This document shows, in pieces, positions 47,007 to 58,090 of a DNA stretch of 64,000 nucleotides. The stretch comes from Begonia masoniana (lineage: Eukaryota > Streptophyta > Magnoliopsida > Cucurbitales > Begoniaceae). A program made the position numbers and the translations under genes. The notes under the pieces were generated by a model. That model was not told the DNA's origin. It worked only from the letters and a program-made list of their open reading frames with translations, and searched no databases. The stretch spans positions 12,074,810-12,138,809 of the forward strand of contig CM039514.1 of NCBI GenBank assembly GCA_022432975.1, written 5' to 3'. Each line of letters begins with the position of its first letter. Positions within the stretch are counted from its first letter, which is position 1.

Positions 47007-47399
47007 AGGAAAAGCTTAAACCCACGGTTCATTGGACCATTCCCTGTCTAGCAAGATGGTAGCCAAGCCTATAGATTACTTTGCCTCAATCGGAAAAGGT
47101 TCACAATGTCTTTCATGTGTCTAATGATAAGGAAATGCATACGTGATCCGACTCAGGTTGTGAACCAACAGAAATCGAAATTGAACCTAATTGGGTGTAT
47201 GAAGAGAAACCCAGACAAATTTTGGATTATGCAGTGAAGACTCTAAGGAAGAAGGAAATATTGTTGGTAAGGTCTGTGGAGAATCATGGTATGAAGAAGC
47301 TCTGGGAACTACCAGCAGGGATATGTTGGACAAAGTATCCAAAACTCTTTGCTTGACCAATTTTCGAGGACGAAAATTTTATTTAAGAGGGGTGGGATT
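47004..47399 (+). pseudogene. 3' end of a chromovirus-type gypsy pol
   Basis: Despite stops, the segment has the classical C-terminus of Tekay/Del-type pol: an IGPFPV-like start, EIEPN-type and YEEKPRQILD motifs, then LRKKEILLV, NHGMKKLWE and YPKLF. A purine tract (AAGAGGGGTGGGA) precedes the LTR at 47400. It does not belong to the LTR family at 45460. Confidence 0.8.
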
Positions 47400-47923
47400 T
47401 GTAACACCCGACATTTAGGCCAAGGTGAATTTTTCTGACCATGCTCATTGTTACCTTTATTTACATTTATGATTAAATTAACGTTGAGGCAAATCATTAC
47501 AAGTGAGGTATTAAAACTAGGTTTGAGTGGCCAATTTTGTAAAAAGATAAGGATTAGTAAAATAGGAAAAGAACCTTAAATCTCATTTAAACCTCAATGC
47601 AGCCGAATTATCCTCTCGGCGACATCCCTTCTTCTTGGAGCCCTTTTTCCTCCCAACAACTTGGTTTTTTCAACCTCCATCCGATAACCCGCATTCTAGT
47701 AAGGATTTTGACAATGTAGATGCCGGGTAGTCATTTTAGAACCTCTGTTTCAGTTGAACTTGTACTTTCGGGCTCTGCAATGGCTGCGTCAGTGGTTACG
47801 TTCTTTATCTTCATTTGGTTAAGCCACCTGTAAATCGATCTGGACCTTTTTATATAACGACCCCTGTTTAATCGATAGCTATTATATCTAGCGTTTCGGT
47901 TTGGATTTCAGACTGCACGAGAA
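47400..47923 (+). repeat. 5' part of a gypsy 3' LTR, cut by a scaffold gap
   Basis: It starts TGTAACACCCGACATTTAGG right after the purine tract, so this is the true LTR start and fixes the orientation of the solo LTRs in the window. It shares its first 17 or so bases with solo LTR 2. The rest is lost in the N run. Confidence 0.85.
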
Positions 47924-48023
47924 NNNNNNNNNNNNNNNNNNNNNNNNNNNNNNNNNNNNNNNNNNNNNNNNNNNNNNNNNNNNNNNNNNNNNNNNNNNNN
48001 NNNNNNNNNNNNNNNNNNNNNNN
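47924..48023. other. Scaffold gap, 100 N
   Basis: Exactly 100 N, the usual placeholder for a gap of unknown size. Confidence 1.
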
Positions 48024-48430
48024 TCAACTATAAATATCGAATTCCAAAATTAATTGAAACTCCTAGCTAAGAAATTTCCTTAAAAAACGCTTATTTACTG
48101 TCTTTCGGGCATTTTTCAAGCATTTGCGATCACAATGTATTAAACTCATAAAAAGAAACTATTGAAAACACTAAAAAAATATGGAGATTACTAACGAACA
48201 TAAAGTACGAGTTGATATATTACAACCAATTTGATGGGGGATATACAAAAGAAAGTGAATTCATTGATCAAACAATTAGTGATGTTTACCGTGAAGAAAT
48301 AGAGAGTCCACATGTACCAGTTATGGAGACGATTGACAAACATACCATTCGAGTTTATCAACTACAATCAAGTGTTAATGTTAATAGTGATTTAGATTTT
48401 ATGGTTTATGCTTTCCAGATTTATGAAGGT
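48024..48430 (+). pseudogene. Copia pol fragment (integrase-RT linker region)
   Basis: The plus-strand frame at 48212-48478 contains FIDQTISDVYREEIESPHVP and a DLDFMVYAF motif, resembling the linker between integrase and reverse transcriptase in copia elements. A diverged homologue lies at 50360-50470, on the other side of element C. Before 48212 nothing is recognised. Confidence 0.55.
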
Positions 48431-49148
48431 TTATTTCAAATAATATTGTATTATTTATTATTATCTTATAATGAGTAAGTGAGATAAAGGAAAGAATAAG
48501 AGAACTGTAAGAAAAGAATAAGAGAGAAGCAGAGGGAAAAGAAGAGAATATAAGTGAGAGAGCAAGTGTACTGTTAGGAAGAGAGAGATTCGTGAGTCTC
48601 TAGTAGAAGAGCGGGGAGCGATTCTTGTATTTAGAGGCAATGTTGCGCGCAATGCATCAGCATTGCGGGGAACTCTTATTCATTGATTATCGAATAAAAC
48701 TTCATAGCTGGAGTCTTCTGTCGTAGCCGTAGGACGATTTTGTCCGAACTACTTAAATTCTTGTGTTCTTGATTTCTTCTCTACTCTTCATGATTAATTC
48801 TCGCAGTGTAATTGGTTTTAATAAATCACAACAATTGGTGCGGTAAGGTTGGATTGTTTGTTTCACTTTTCATGGCGATATTTGAGGTTGAAAAATTCAC
48901 GGGTGAGAATGATGGGAAGAATAAGACGAGGTTGAAATCAAGGTAAGACAGGAAGTGCTTCTTTTGCGACAAAGAAGGACACTTCAAAAAAGAAGGTATC
49001 AACGAGAGAGAATGATAGTCGAGAAAAAAACTAAAACTGGTGATGCTTTGGTAGTCTTAGATGACTATAACGCTTCTGATGTTTGGTTGTTTCAACAAAG
49101 GATTCTTGCAAATAATGGGTCCTTGACTTGGGAACAAAAATCTGTTTA

Positions 49149-49663
49149 AGGGAAACATGGTAAATAGTGCTTCATGAAGAGTCGGCTCCGAAACGATACC
49201 TTGTTCAATGAAAACATGGTAAATAGTGCTTCAGGAGAAATCAACTGTGGGAATGAAAATTAGTTCAAGCGACGCATGATAAATAATGCTTTAGGAGTCA
49301 GCTTCAGGAACAAAAACTTGTTCAAGTGATGCATGATAAATAGTGCTTCAAGAGGAATCAGCTCCATAAATAAAAATTAGTTCAAGGGAAGCTTGGTAAA
49401 TAGTGCTTCAGGAGGAGTCAGCTCCAGAAACAAAAGCTTGTTAGAGGGAAGCATGTGCTTCAAGAGGAGTCAGCTCCGGGGACAAACACTTGTTCAAGGA
49501 AAGCACGAAAAATAGTGCTTCAAGAGGAGTTGGCTTCGGGAACGAAAACTTATTCAAGGGAAGCTTGATAATAGTGCTTCAGAAGGAGTCAGTTCCGGGA
49601 ACGAGAACTAATTCAAGGGAAGCATAATAAATAGTGCTTCATTAGGAGTCGGATCCAGATGTT
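49149..49663 (+). repeat. Minisatellite of about 59 bp period, 9 units, in copia element C
   Basis: Units read like AAATAGTGCTTCAGGAGGAG followed by TCAGCTCCGGGAACAAAAAC and TTGTTCAAGGGAAGC. Period varies from 52 to 60 bp. Element A carries one homologous copy at about 12590-12650, just after its GAG-pre-integrase motif, so the array was amplified from coding sequence. Confidence 0.9.
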
Positions 49664-49803
49664 CTTGCTAAAGTTCTTCTAGTTGCCAAGTTTAATTTTT
49701 GTTTAAACTTGCTGGGTATGAAGGAAGGTTAATCTGGGTAGGAGGATACACAAGCTCTGGATAGTAGCATAGAAGTGTTCAAAATTTGAACCAATGAGGA
49801 GAT

Positions 49804-50260
49804 TGTTAATATTGGTTCATATTTTGTGGTTTATTCTTTCTGAATTTGCGGCAATTTATTTCTTTATGTAATATTGTATTATTTATTATTATTATATAAT
49901 GAGTAAGTAAGTTAAAGGAAAGAATAAGAGAGTTGTAAGAAAAGAATAAAAGAGAAGCAGAGGGAAAAAGAGAGAATATAAGTGAGAGAGTAGGTGTGCT
50001 CTTAGGAAGAGAGGGATTCTTGAGTCTTTGGTAGAAGGGAGGGAGCGATTTTTGTATTCGGATGCAATGTTGCGCGCGATATTGCAGTATTGCGGGAAAC
50101 CCCTATTAATTGATTCTCGAATAAAATTTTGCTGCTAGAGTCTTTTGTCGTGGACATAGGACGATTTTGTCCGAACCACGTAAATTCTTGTGTTCTTGAT
50201 TTCTTCTTTACTTTGCGTGATTAATTCTCACGGTATGATTAGTTTTAATAAATCATAACA
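49804..50260 (+). repeat. 3' LTR of copia element C
   Basis: It is homologous to 48436-48833 (shared TAAGAAAAGAATAA, GATTTTGTCCGAAC and CTTGTGTTCTTGATTTCTTC-type blocks) and ends CATAACA. Confidence 0.85.
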
Positions 50261-51300
50261 GTTAATGTTGATGATGGATAAATAGAAAATTCACATGAAC
50301 CAATTAAGGATATCATTGATGAACATACAATATGAGTTGATAAATTATAATTAATTTTTGACAGACAAGATGTAGGAGGAACTGAGTGCATCGATCAAAC
50401 ACTTAGTGATATTGATCGAGAAATAGAGACTTCACCTAGACCAAATTTGAAAAAAAATAAAATAAGAAAGTCAATGAGAAATTATCAACTATCTAAAAGA
50501 TAATATGTAAACGAATATGTGATTATCACTATTGACGATGAATCTGAATAATATAAGAAAGCTATAAAACATCAATAAAAAAAAATTGGTTGAATGTTAT
50601 GTAATAAGAGATTATATCATTACATGTGAACTACATTTACTAGCTAATTATACTTTCACATAAGAGAAAGGAACTCAAGAATAAAGAGGTGTATACAAAC
50701 TGAAAGCTAAAGATATAAGTTGACAACCAAGATACAAGGAAAAACAATTGTAAAAGAACTACAATGACTTTGAGAAAATATTTTCATGAAAATTTCATCC
50801 ATCAAGTTGTACTATGATTATGATTTTGTATGGTCATTTCTGTTTTATTATTATTACAATTATCATGGGTTGTAGGTTGATTCGCAATGAGAAGTTAAAT
50901 TTAGCCTCTTCTGAATTATATGACAATAATAAGCAAATATTGAGTCTAAGGGTATTTGAACACGAGTATAAGGAAAAATAAATAGTTGAATATTTGAGAA
51001 AGAATGAAAATTTGACTATTTTGTTACCATAAAAAGGTCATGTATCTTGAAATTAATTCATCAATATGATGATAAAATACACAAAAGTTTCAGTGTATAC
51101 TTGTTACCCAACAATCCCTTAAGTCATTGAATTTGGAAACAATATGAAAATTCATAAAATAAAACAAATATTCCACTTCTCAAACTCTTAACTTGATTTC
51201 CTTTCTAAATTGTTCCACAGACTTCTCATCGATACGAGGTTATCGATTATCACTGACTACCATATGATATGATTGATTACGATAAGTAATAAGAAAAAAA
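50261..51300. other. Copia fragment followed by AT-rich spacer
   Basis: 50280-50570 holds a diverged plus-strand copia linker fragment (CIDQTLSDIDREIETS), homologous to 48250-48330. From 50570 to 51300 nothing is recognised. Confidence 0.5.
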
Positions 51301-51457
51301 GTAATATTAAATTTACCCTATTATTTTATTTAATAATTTTTGACTTCTAATATAATTAACATGAGAGATTATAAAATTAAAATAAATTATTAATGACATA
51401 ATTAATGAATTTCATGTCAGTTTAGGATATAAAATTAGAGAGTAAACATAACATTAC
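51301..51457. mobile_element. MITE-like element, family M, copy 3
   Basis: It starts GTAATATTAAATTTACCCT and ends AGAGAGTAAACATAACATTAC. These ends are imperfect inverted repeats and match the termini of copies 1 and 2. Length is 157 bp. Confidence 0.6.
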
Positions 51458-51846
51458 CCTATAGAAAATCAACTCGTATGATTTGATCTAAACAAATAAA
51501 AAACAAGAAGTTAAAATTGATGATGACTTGATTTTGTTCGGATAAAATCAGTGACCATCGCATCATATATATTTTCGAATTGAGATAATCGATTTCTTTA
51601 GGCTTTAAAGAAATCGAAAACTAAATCAATATGTCCAACAAACACGAGTAGATGATCGATGTGGCACAGCCTAACAATACAATTTAATGTTTATGTTGGC
51701 ATGAACCGACCATAAACAGGAGGAAGCAAATTGATAAAACACACTTGCTTTTCTTTCTCAAAACGACGACGTATCATGCCCACTTTCATGATAGTCAAAA
51801 ACCATCCGTCTTTTGTCGGTTAGTGTAAAAAACAATTGGAGAGAAA
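51458..51846. other. 3' flank of the ubiquitin-like gene
   Basis: No gene is seen. It probably contains the minus-strand 3' UTR near 51800-51846. Confidence 0.5.
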
Positions 51847-52488
51847 TCAGTGTCGTACAGAAATAGAACGACATGTCGTTCCCAGTAGTTGGCTAAGCTT
51901 CCTTTCCTTGACAGCTGGATCTTCGAGCAAAAGAACCTTGTCGTTGTCTTTCACTCCCGCCATGTGGAGATATTCACTGTCGTCCTTCTCTTTCCCTTTG
52001 AACAGCAGCCTCTGCTCTTTTGGCTGCAATCCAGTCACCATCGATAACACCATTTTCAAATCTCCTGCAATCATTCAAACACAGATTCAGATCAAACCCA
52101 GAAATCAGGCTAAGTTTTCGTTTGTTTCTGATAAATTTGGAGCATTTTCACGGCCGCCACTTAAAGTGAATTACATATTATGCTATATTTCTAGAGAGAG
52201 AGGAGAGAGAGAGAGAGAGAAAGATTGACCGAAAGTTGAGGTGGGTTGAACAGAAACATCATGGAAACGAGTCACAGTTGAGACTCTAATGGCGATCATG
52301 GCGTCTGCCATTTTATCAGAGCATTCCTCCCTCTTTTGGACGAGCATTCCTCCTGGTCGAAGCTCCCATTTGATTTCCACAGTACCCCCTTTTTCCTTTT
52401 CTTCTGGTTTCACCTTATTACTGTTGGTTCCTCCATAGCCTCCGAGCTTCAAGCTGCTTCTGCAGAATCCCTTTGACCTGAACTTCAT
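51847..52488 (-). CDS. BAG-type ubiquitin-like protein without BAG domain, 2 exons, 158 aa
   Basis: Exons 52488-52230 and 52064-51847 join with GT-AG sites in phase and give 158 residues. The N-terminal part has the WELRPGGMLVQKRE block typical of plant BAG 1-4 chaperone regulators. A ubiquitin-like domain follows (about 66-140, with FHDVSVQPTSTFGDLK, LSMVTGLQPKEQRLLFKGKE and LHMAGVKDNDKVLLLEDP). It then ends at about 158 with SQLLGTTCRSISVRH, where BAG proteins continue into the Hsp70-binding BAG domain. Arabidopsis has similar short 'ubiquitin-like superfamily' proteins, so this is likely a real short class and not a truncation. Partners are unknown. Without a BAG domain, direct Hsp70 nucleotide exchange is not expected. 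Confidence 0.92.
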
Positions 52489-52542
52489 TCTCTCTCTCTC
52501 TCTCCTCTCTCACTCTCTAAGTAAAGGAAGGAGATGGAGGGG

Positions 52543-52552
52543 TATATATAAC
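52543..52552 (-). promoter_or_regulatory. TATA box of the ubiquitin-like gene
   Basis: The minus strand reads TTATATATAC about 55 bases upstream of the ATG, followed by a CT/GA-rich leader. Confidence 0.65.
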
Positions 52553-52559
52553 AGTGAAA

Positions 52560-55500
52560 ACAGACAAGAATCCTTCGTTTATGTTTTTTGATTATACCCA
52601 TTAATTTAAGCTTTAGAGTTAATGAAATCACTTATAAAAAAAACTGACTAGAACAAATTAGCTTTAAAAAATGATAATCACAACATGTTCAACATATAAA
52701 ATTAAAAAAGAAAAGGAAGAATAAATTAAAAAAAAAAAATGGAAGAATGAGTATCCACATGGGGGGGTTGGAGGCTTGTGAACACGCTTGCTTGATTACC
52801 GGGCCAAATGAAATCACCACAATCCTATTGCTTTCTTTCATTTACTTAATTACTTTTTTACTACATTAATAAATTAGGGCATGCCTATGCTCAAACCTAC
52901 CTAACTGTTTCACATTCCAAAAATGCACAGTGCCCACAATTATTCTCACCTAATTATCTTTAGGGTTTATTTTATATCTACATCATTAACTCTACAATAT
53001 TATGAAATAAGTATTTTTACAGTCCAAAACTAATCCCAAACATAGCTTTAGCCACCTTTATTTAAAGAAGCAACCAAGGAATTAATTATGTGCAATGGAA
53101 ATCAAATGCCATGATGCATGGAATATATGTTAAACTAAACGAATAATACCTTTTGTCGATACTAGCTAAGTAATCGACTCCCTAATTTTTAATTTTTTTT
53201 AATTAATTTATCAACATGTATATGATTTTTATGTTATAATATTGGATGTGTGACTTATCTAGTTGGTATCAACCCATGTGAGGGCAATTTAAAAAATCAC
53301 AGGTCCTTTTCTTCTAACCAATGTCTAATGTTATTAGTCTCTCTCTCTCTAGGTGTTGCAAACATAAAAATACCTTTTTGTTGCTTAAGTTTAGGGTCTA
53401 ATGAGAAATCATAGTTGCTATGGACATTTTTTTTTTTTTTGTCATTGACATGCAATTGATTAAGTATCTTAGTCGCATAAAATTATTTTAGGTAGAACTT
53501 GCAAGACTCGTGTGAACCGTAACATTTTGTCTCAACCTAAAGATCGAAAGAAAGGGTTATGGTTTGAAAAATTCCATTTAAACCTCTATTTCATCCCCAC
53601 TCGAAAGTCAAAATAGTCAATCATTCGTGTGGTCGTTTTTTTCCCCAACCAAAACCCAGAAGTTTAGGATTTGAAAGTGAAAGATGCAAGAAAAACAAGA
53701 GCAAAAAAAGAGTGTTGTTTAATGATAGAAAGAGGCATAAAAACCTCGATAAAACATATCGAATGGGCATAGAGAGGGCGAACATGTTGTGAAATGGGGA
53801 CACCATATGTTGGGATGATGAGCATCATTGATGTACATGAATCCTAGTCATATGCTAAGTGGTTCATTATCACCCATTATTGCTTTACTTCTTGCTTCCT
53901 CTTCAATTTTGAAGTTACTATAATGGAAAAAGAACCCTAGCTTCTTTCGAAAGGCAAGATTCTAAAATTCCCTTTGCCATGATTCGGTGACCCAACTTCT
54001 TTTTCAATTTCACTCAAAAAAATATTGGATTCATCATAATTGATATCACATTTTTTTTGTAGTTTATTGTTTATAGCATCAAGATAACATATATAATAGA
54101 GTTTCACGTCTAGCTATTTTAGCTAAAGCTTTAAAAGTATCTCCATTGTACCATAACCAATCAAATTTTCATTACTTTCTTTAAGGTATTGACGAAATTT
54201 ATATTACCCTAGTGACAGGTTTGTTAGATGAAGTTGTCTAACCAAATTTTCGTTCCATTTCTTTCGTCTTCTAATGATATTTACCTTGTCACAACGACCG
54301 AAAATAATTGAGTGAAAGTATCGAATAGTAGGATCGATATTGCACGAAAATAGTAGTAGTCTACAATGAATAGATTTTTATTTTTGAAACTCAAAAATTT
54401 AAGCTATAAAGTTAAACTATAGACAGTGGCAGACAAAGCATTAAAGATAAGCACTAAGCACTAAAAAGAAGCACATTTAATTAATGTGGAGAATGGTGTG
54501 ATTACCTTTAAACACAAAGGCTTCCTTTCCACGCTTTCACAAGCCTTGATATTCTATCCTTGTTTGCATGCGCAGCTGATGATATTCCAGCTTTCGAGAG
54601 ATTTTTCTGCTCTTCAAACTTGGTCAACCTATTTAAAAAACATGGCGGATCCAAGAGTGCGACTCTAGACCTAAAATTGTTCTTGGATTGTAGATGTTAC
54701 GTATAATTTAACAATTATACGGAGAGAAACATATGTATAATAATCATATGTTATAAGCTATGAGAAATATAAGATCGTCGAAGTAGAAAAATATGATTTA
54801 AGGTTATTAGATTTTAGACATTTGATAGAGTATGAACTTTAATGTGTGGAGTCAGTATTTAAGTTTTTGTTTTATGATATGCCACATTAGAGTTTTGCTC
54901 ACCAATTATAATTAGGTTATAGCCCTCGGGTCAAAAGGTAACGGTTATTATTCACTTTGACATCTTTTCATCGAAGAGAGTGTAAGATCAAATGACAAAA
55001 GTATCTAAGAAAATTGTTACAGTCCAGAAGATCGATAACTATCAGATTCAGATTCTATGATAGTTTTTAGAAACTTGATTTTAGATAATTTCATAAATTC
55101 AACTATGTTTTGCATTCAGTTTATCTGAACTATTCTAATATAATGATTTCGGTCTTCAAGAGTAAAGATTAAGGTTTAGTTCTAACAGTAGAACGATTGG
55201 GCCATTTAGGAAGAAAAAAAAAAGTGATCAATTGTATTCTTATCCTTGATCGACCAGTCATATGAAAAATGTTAGCTTTTACATCTACTATTGTTTCATC
55301 TTTTGGACTGTTAAGAGACTTGTTGAAGTTGATGCAGTAAGCACCCAAACAAAATTTGGTTCCTTAATTTCTAAGAAAACCAATCCAACCGAACCGAACT
55401 CTTCAGTTTGGTACGACGGTTCAATTCCTGCAACCCTACTTCAATTACATGCTAATGGAGTTCAATCAATCATAAAATTCTTCCTTCTCTTGACTTTGAG

Positions 55501-57240
55501 CTCTAATCGTGCGTACTACAATTGGCAAGTTTCTACAGTGCATAATCTATAGCTCAGTTTTTTGTGGAGAAGGGCCAAAAATGTTTAATCCCTCTAATCG
55601 ACATGAAGACAACTGGATAACGACATATCTTGTTCACGCCGTCTTTATCCATGAGAATACATTTATTGTCGAGGTGAGTTGGAATTATGAGAGGAATTCT
55701 AATGCCATAAATAATTAGGAAAGCTCTAATGCTATAAATATTTTAAAAGAGAAGAATAAATTATGTCATATGTTTCATGTAAGTTTTACTTTCTAGCAAG
55801 TGACGCAATGATATAATTAGTTAATTAATAGTTTAATAACTTAATGAGACTGGTCTATTAGGTCTATCAAGAGATTAAAACTAGAAGTAATCTTTGATGG
55901 TTAGGATTAAGCTAGCAGCTGTCGTATAGGAACTTGATCTTTTCTCAGCCCCATCAGAGTTTTCTCGCCATCAAGGAAGAAAAGTACGGATAGGATTACA
56001 GGAAGAGAAATCTCATTTCACAAATCGCCATCTTCAAAGTTATCATGAATTAAGGTAGGGTTTACGAAATAAAAGGTGAGAATCAAATGTATTCAAAGAT
56101 CTTCTTTTATAGTATCTTGAATTACAATTTAATTGTTTATTGATTTCGGGTATTGAATTTTGAGATTAAAATTTATCGATCATAGAATATTATCTTACAT
56201 GTGATATCAGAACTTGATTTAAAACTTTTTGATTTCTCCCATTTAAAATTTGACTTCGTAATTGATGATCAAAAGTTGAAATATATTATTCCACTAATTG
56301 TTTGATCGTATGAAAAATTAAAATTTGTGTTTTTCTTCATTTTTCAATAAAAACAATTAAAGAATGATAGATATGATAATTATTGTCAAGGCCTTAGACC
56401 TGACTCTTGGATTCTCGAGGTGGGAGAACATACTAATCAGTATAATTAATTGAAAACTATTAAGATTAATCATACAAACACAAGTTGGTCTCATAAATAC
56501 TTTAAATCCAACGAAGTCTCGTTACCTACGAGTCTTTATCTAAATTTATTTATATACATGGGCTATTATAACTGAAATACAAGAAAATCATAATAAAACC
56601 CAAAACATTTTTCTTGTAAAATTCTTTTCCATGTATTCATTCTCTACTTTAAACATAACCTTGTGTACCATGAACATCATGTAAATTTCACTGGCTTATC
56701 CCATGATTTTGTATTTTACGAAAACTATTTAGACATATCTAGTTAATGTCTAATTTCATGCTCTTCACAAGACTAACTAGATTAATTAACGTCTAACCCA
56801 ATTTTCTTTACGGGACTCACTAAATTTTTTTATTTAATGTCTAATTTCAAATAATGTTTACCACATTTCTTTATATATATGAAGTATATGGTGCATGTAT
56901 GAATATGATTAAACACATGATAATGTATATCATTACTTAGATGACATAACTTTCTTACTTTACATGTCATTTTTACTCATCTACACTTTACTTGATGCTT
57001 ATTGGATTTCAAACCATTAACAACATTCACCAACTTAGATTTTATGCTCAACTATATATTGAATGAGTATGAAATACATTTCTCACACACATAACTCGTG
57101 CTATGATAAGTAAATCAATGCAAATGTTCGCACCTATGATATGATAAGTGAATCAAAGCATATCAATGTACCATTAACATATAATGTGAATGCTAATATG
57201 GATGATCAAATAATCGTCATATGTAAAACTACATACATAC
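52560..57240. other. Long intergenic region, no gene recognised
   Basis: AT-rich, with short T runs and a G7 run near 52762. Short open frames (54486-54668, 55262-55718) show no family resemblance and lack coding bias. From 56384 (TGTCAAGGCCTTAGACC) the texture is LTR-like, but no matching end or target duplication could be confirmed. Confidence 0.5.
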
Positions 57241-57287
57241 ATACATCCTACTAACTATTTCACAATTGTCATATGTAACACATACCC

Positions 57288-57782
57288 TACATACATACAT
57301 ACATACATACATACATACATACATACATACATACATACATACATACATACATACATACATACATACATACATACATACATACATACATACATACATACAT
57401 ACATACATACATACATACATACATACATACATACATACATACATACATACATACATACATACATACATACATACATACATACATACATACATACATACAT
57501 ACATACATACATACATACATACATACATACATACATACATACATACATACATACATACATACATACATACATACATACATACATACATACATACATACAT
57601 ACATACATACATACATACATACATACATACATACATACATACATACATACATACATACATACATACATACATACATACATACATACATACATACATACAT
57701 ACATACATACATACATACATACATACATACATACATACATACATACATACATACATACATACATACATACATACATACATAC
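57288..57782. repeat. (TACA)n microsatellite, about 124 units
   Basis: An essentially perfect tetranucleotide run of 495 bp. It is flanked on both sides by related sequence (TACATCCTACTAACTATT at 57243 and 57784), so the array sits inside a local duplication. Confidence 0.98.
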
Positions 57783-57910
57783 GTACATCCTACTAACTAT
57801 TCCACAATCGTCATGTAACGCCTCCGAACCCGCCCCGGCTCGGTGCACTACATTGCTAACAAATCCCACGTTTAAAACGGCGTTTAAAATATTTTTTTTT
57901 TCCTCTCAGG

Positions 57911-58090
57911 TGGCGATCGATTGCCACATTCAGGCGATCGATCGCCACCCTCTCGAGTGCTACAGTGCCCGAGAGGGCGCGAGCAGCGAACGATCACTGC
58001 ACCCAGCGCGCCCCGATCGCTGCATCCAGTGCGCCTAGCGATCGATCGCCCGCCCAGCGGCGATCGATCACTGCTGCGGCGCCCAGCGCC
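57911..58090. repeat. GC-rich cluster of GATCGATC palindromes
   Basis: GCGATCGATCGC-type palindromes and near-palindromes recur at about 57913, 57932, 58037 and 58058. They lie among GCGC-rich sequence, inside the 3' part of solo LTR 3. Confidence 0.85.

Larger units (their letters stand above)
48436..50260 (+). mobile_element. Shrunken Ty1/copia element (element C) with an internal minisatellite
   Basis: The 5' LTR (about 48436-48833) and 3' LTR (49804-50260, starting TGTTAATATTGG after GAGGAGAT) flank only 970 bp. The internal part keeps the gag start (FEVEKFTGEND at about 48880), a damaged zinc knuckle (CFFCDKEGHFKKE at about 48960) and a minisatellite of about 59 bp period. It is related to element A but has lost pol. 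The 5' LTR lacks its first 30 or so bases. Confidence 0.85.

Noticed and set aside
49149..49663. Regularly spaced repeats considered as a CRISPR-like array
   Set aside because: They are diverged head-to-tail minisatellite units without unique spacers, inside a plant copia element.
57229..57869. Long open frames on both strands over the TACA microsatellite (repeats of Met-Tyr-Val-Cys or His-Thr-Tyr-Ile)
   Set aside because: A stop-free tetranucleotide repeat is open in most frames. There is no non-repeat coding sequence around it.
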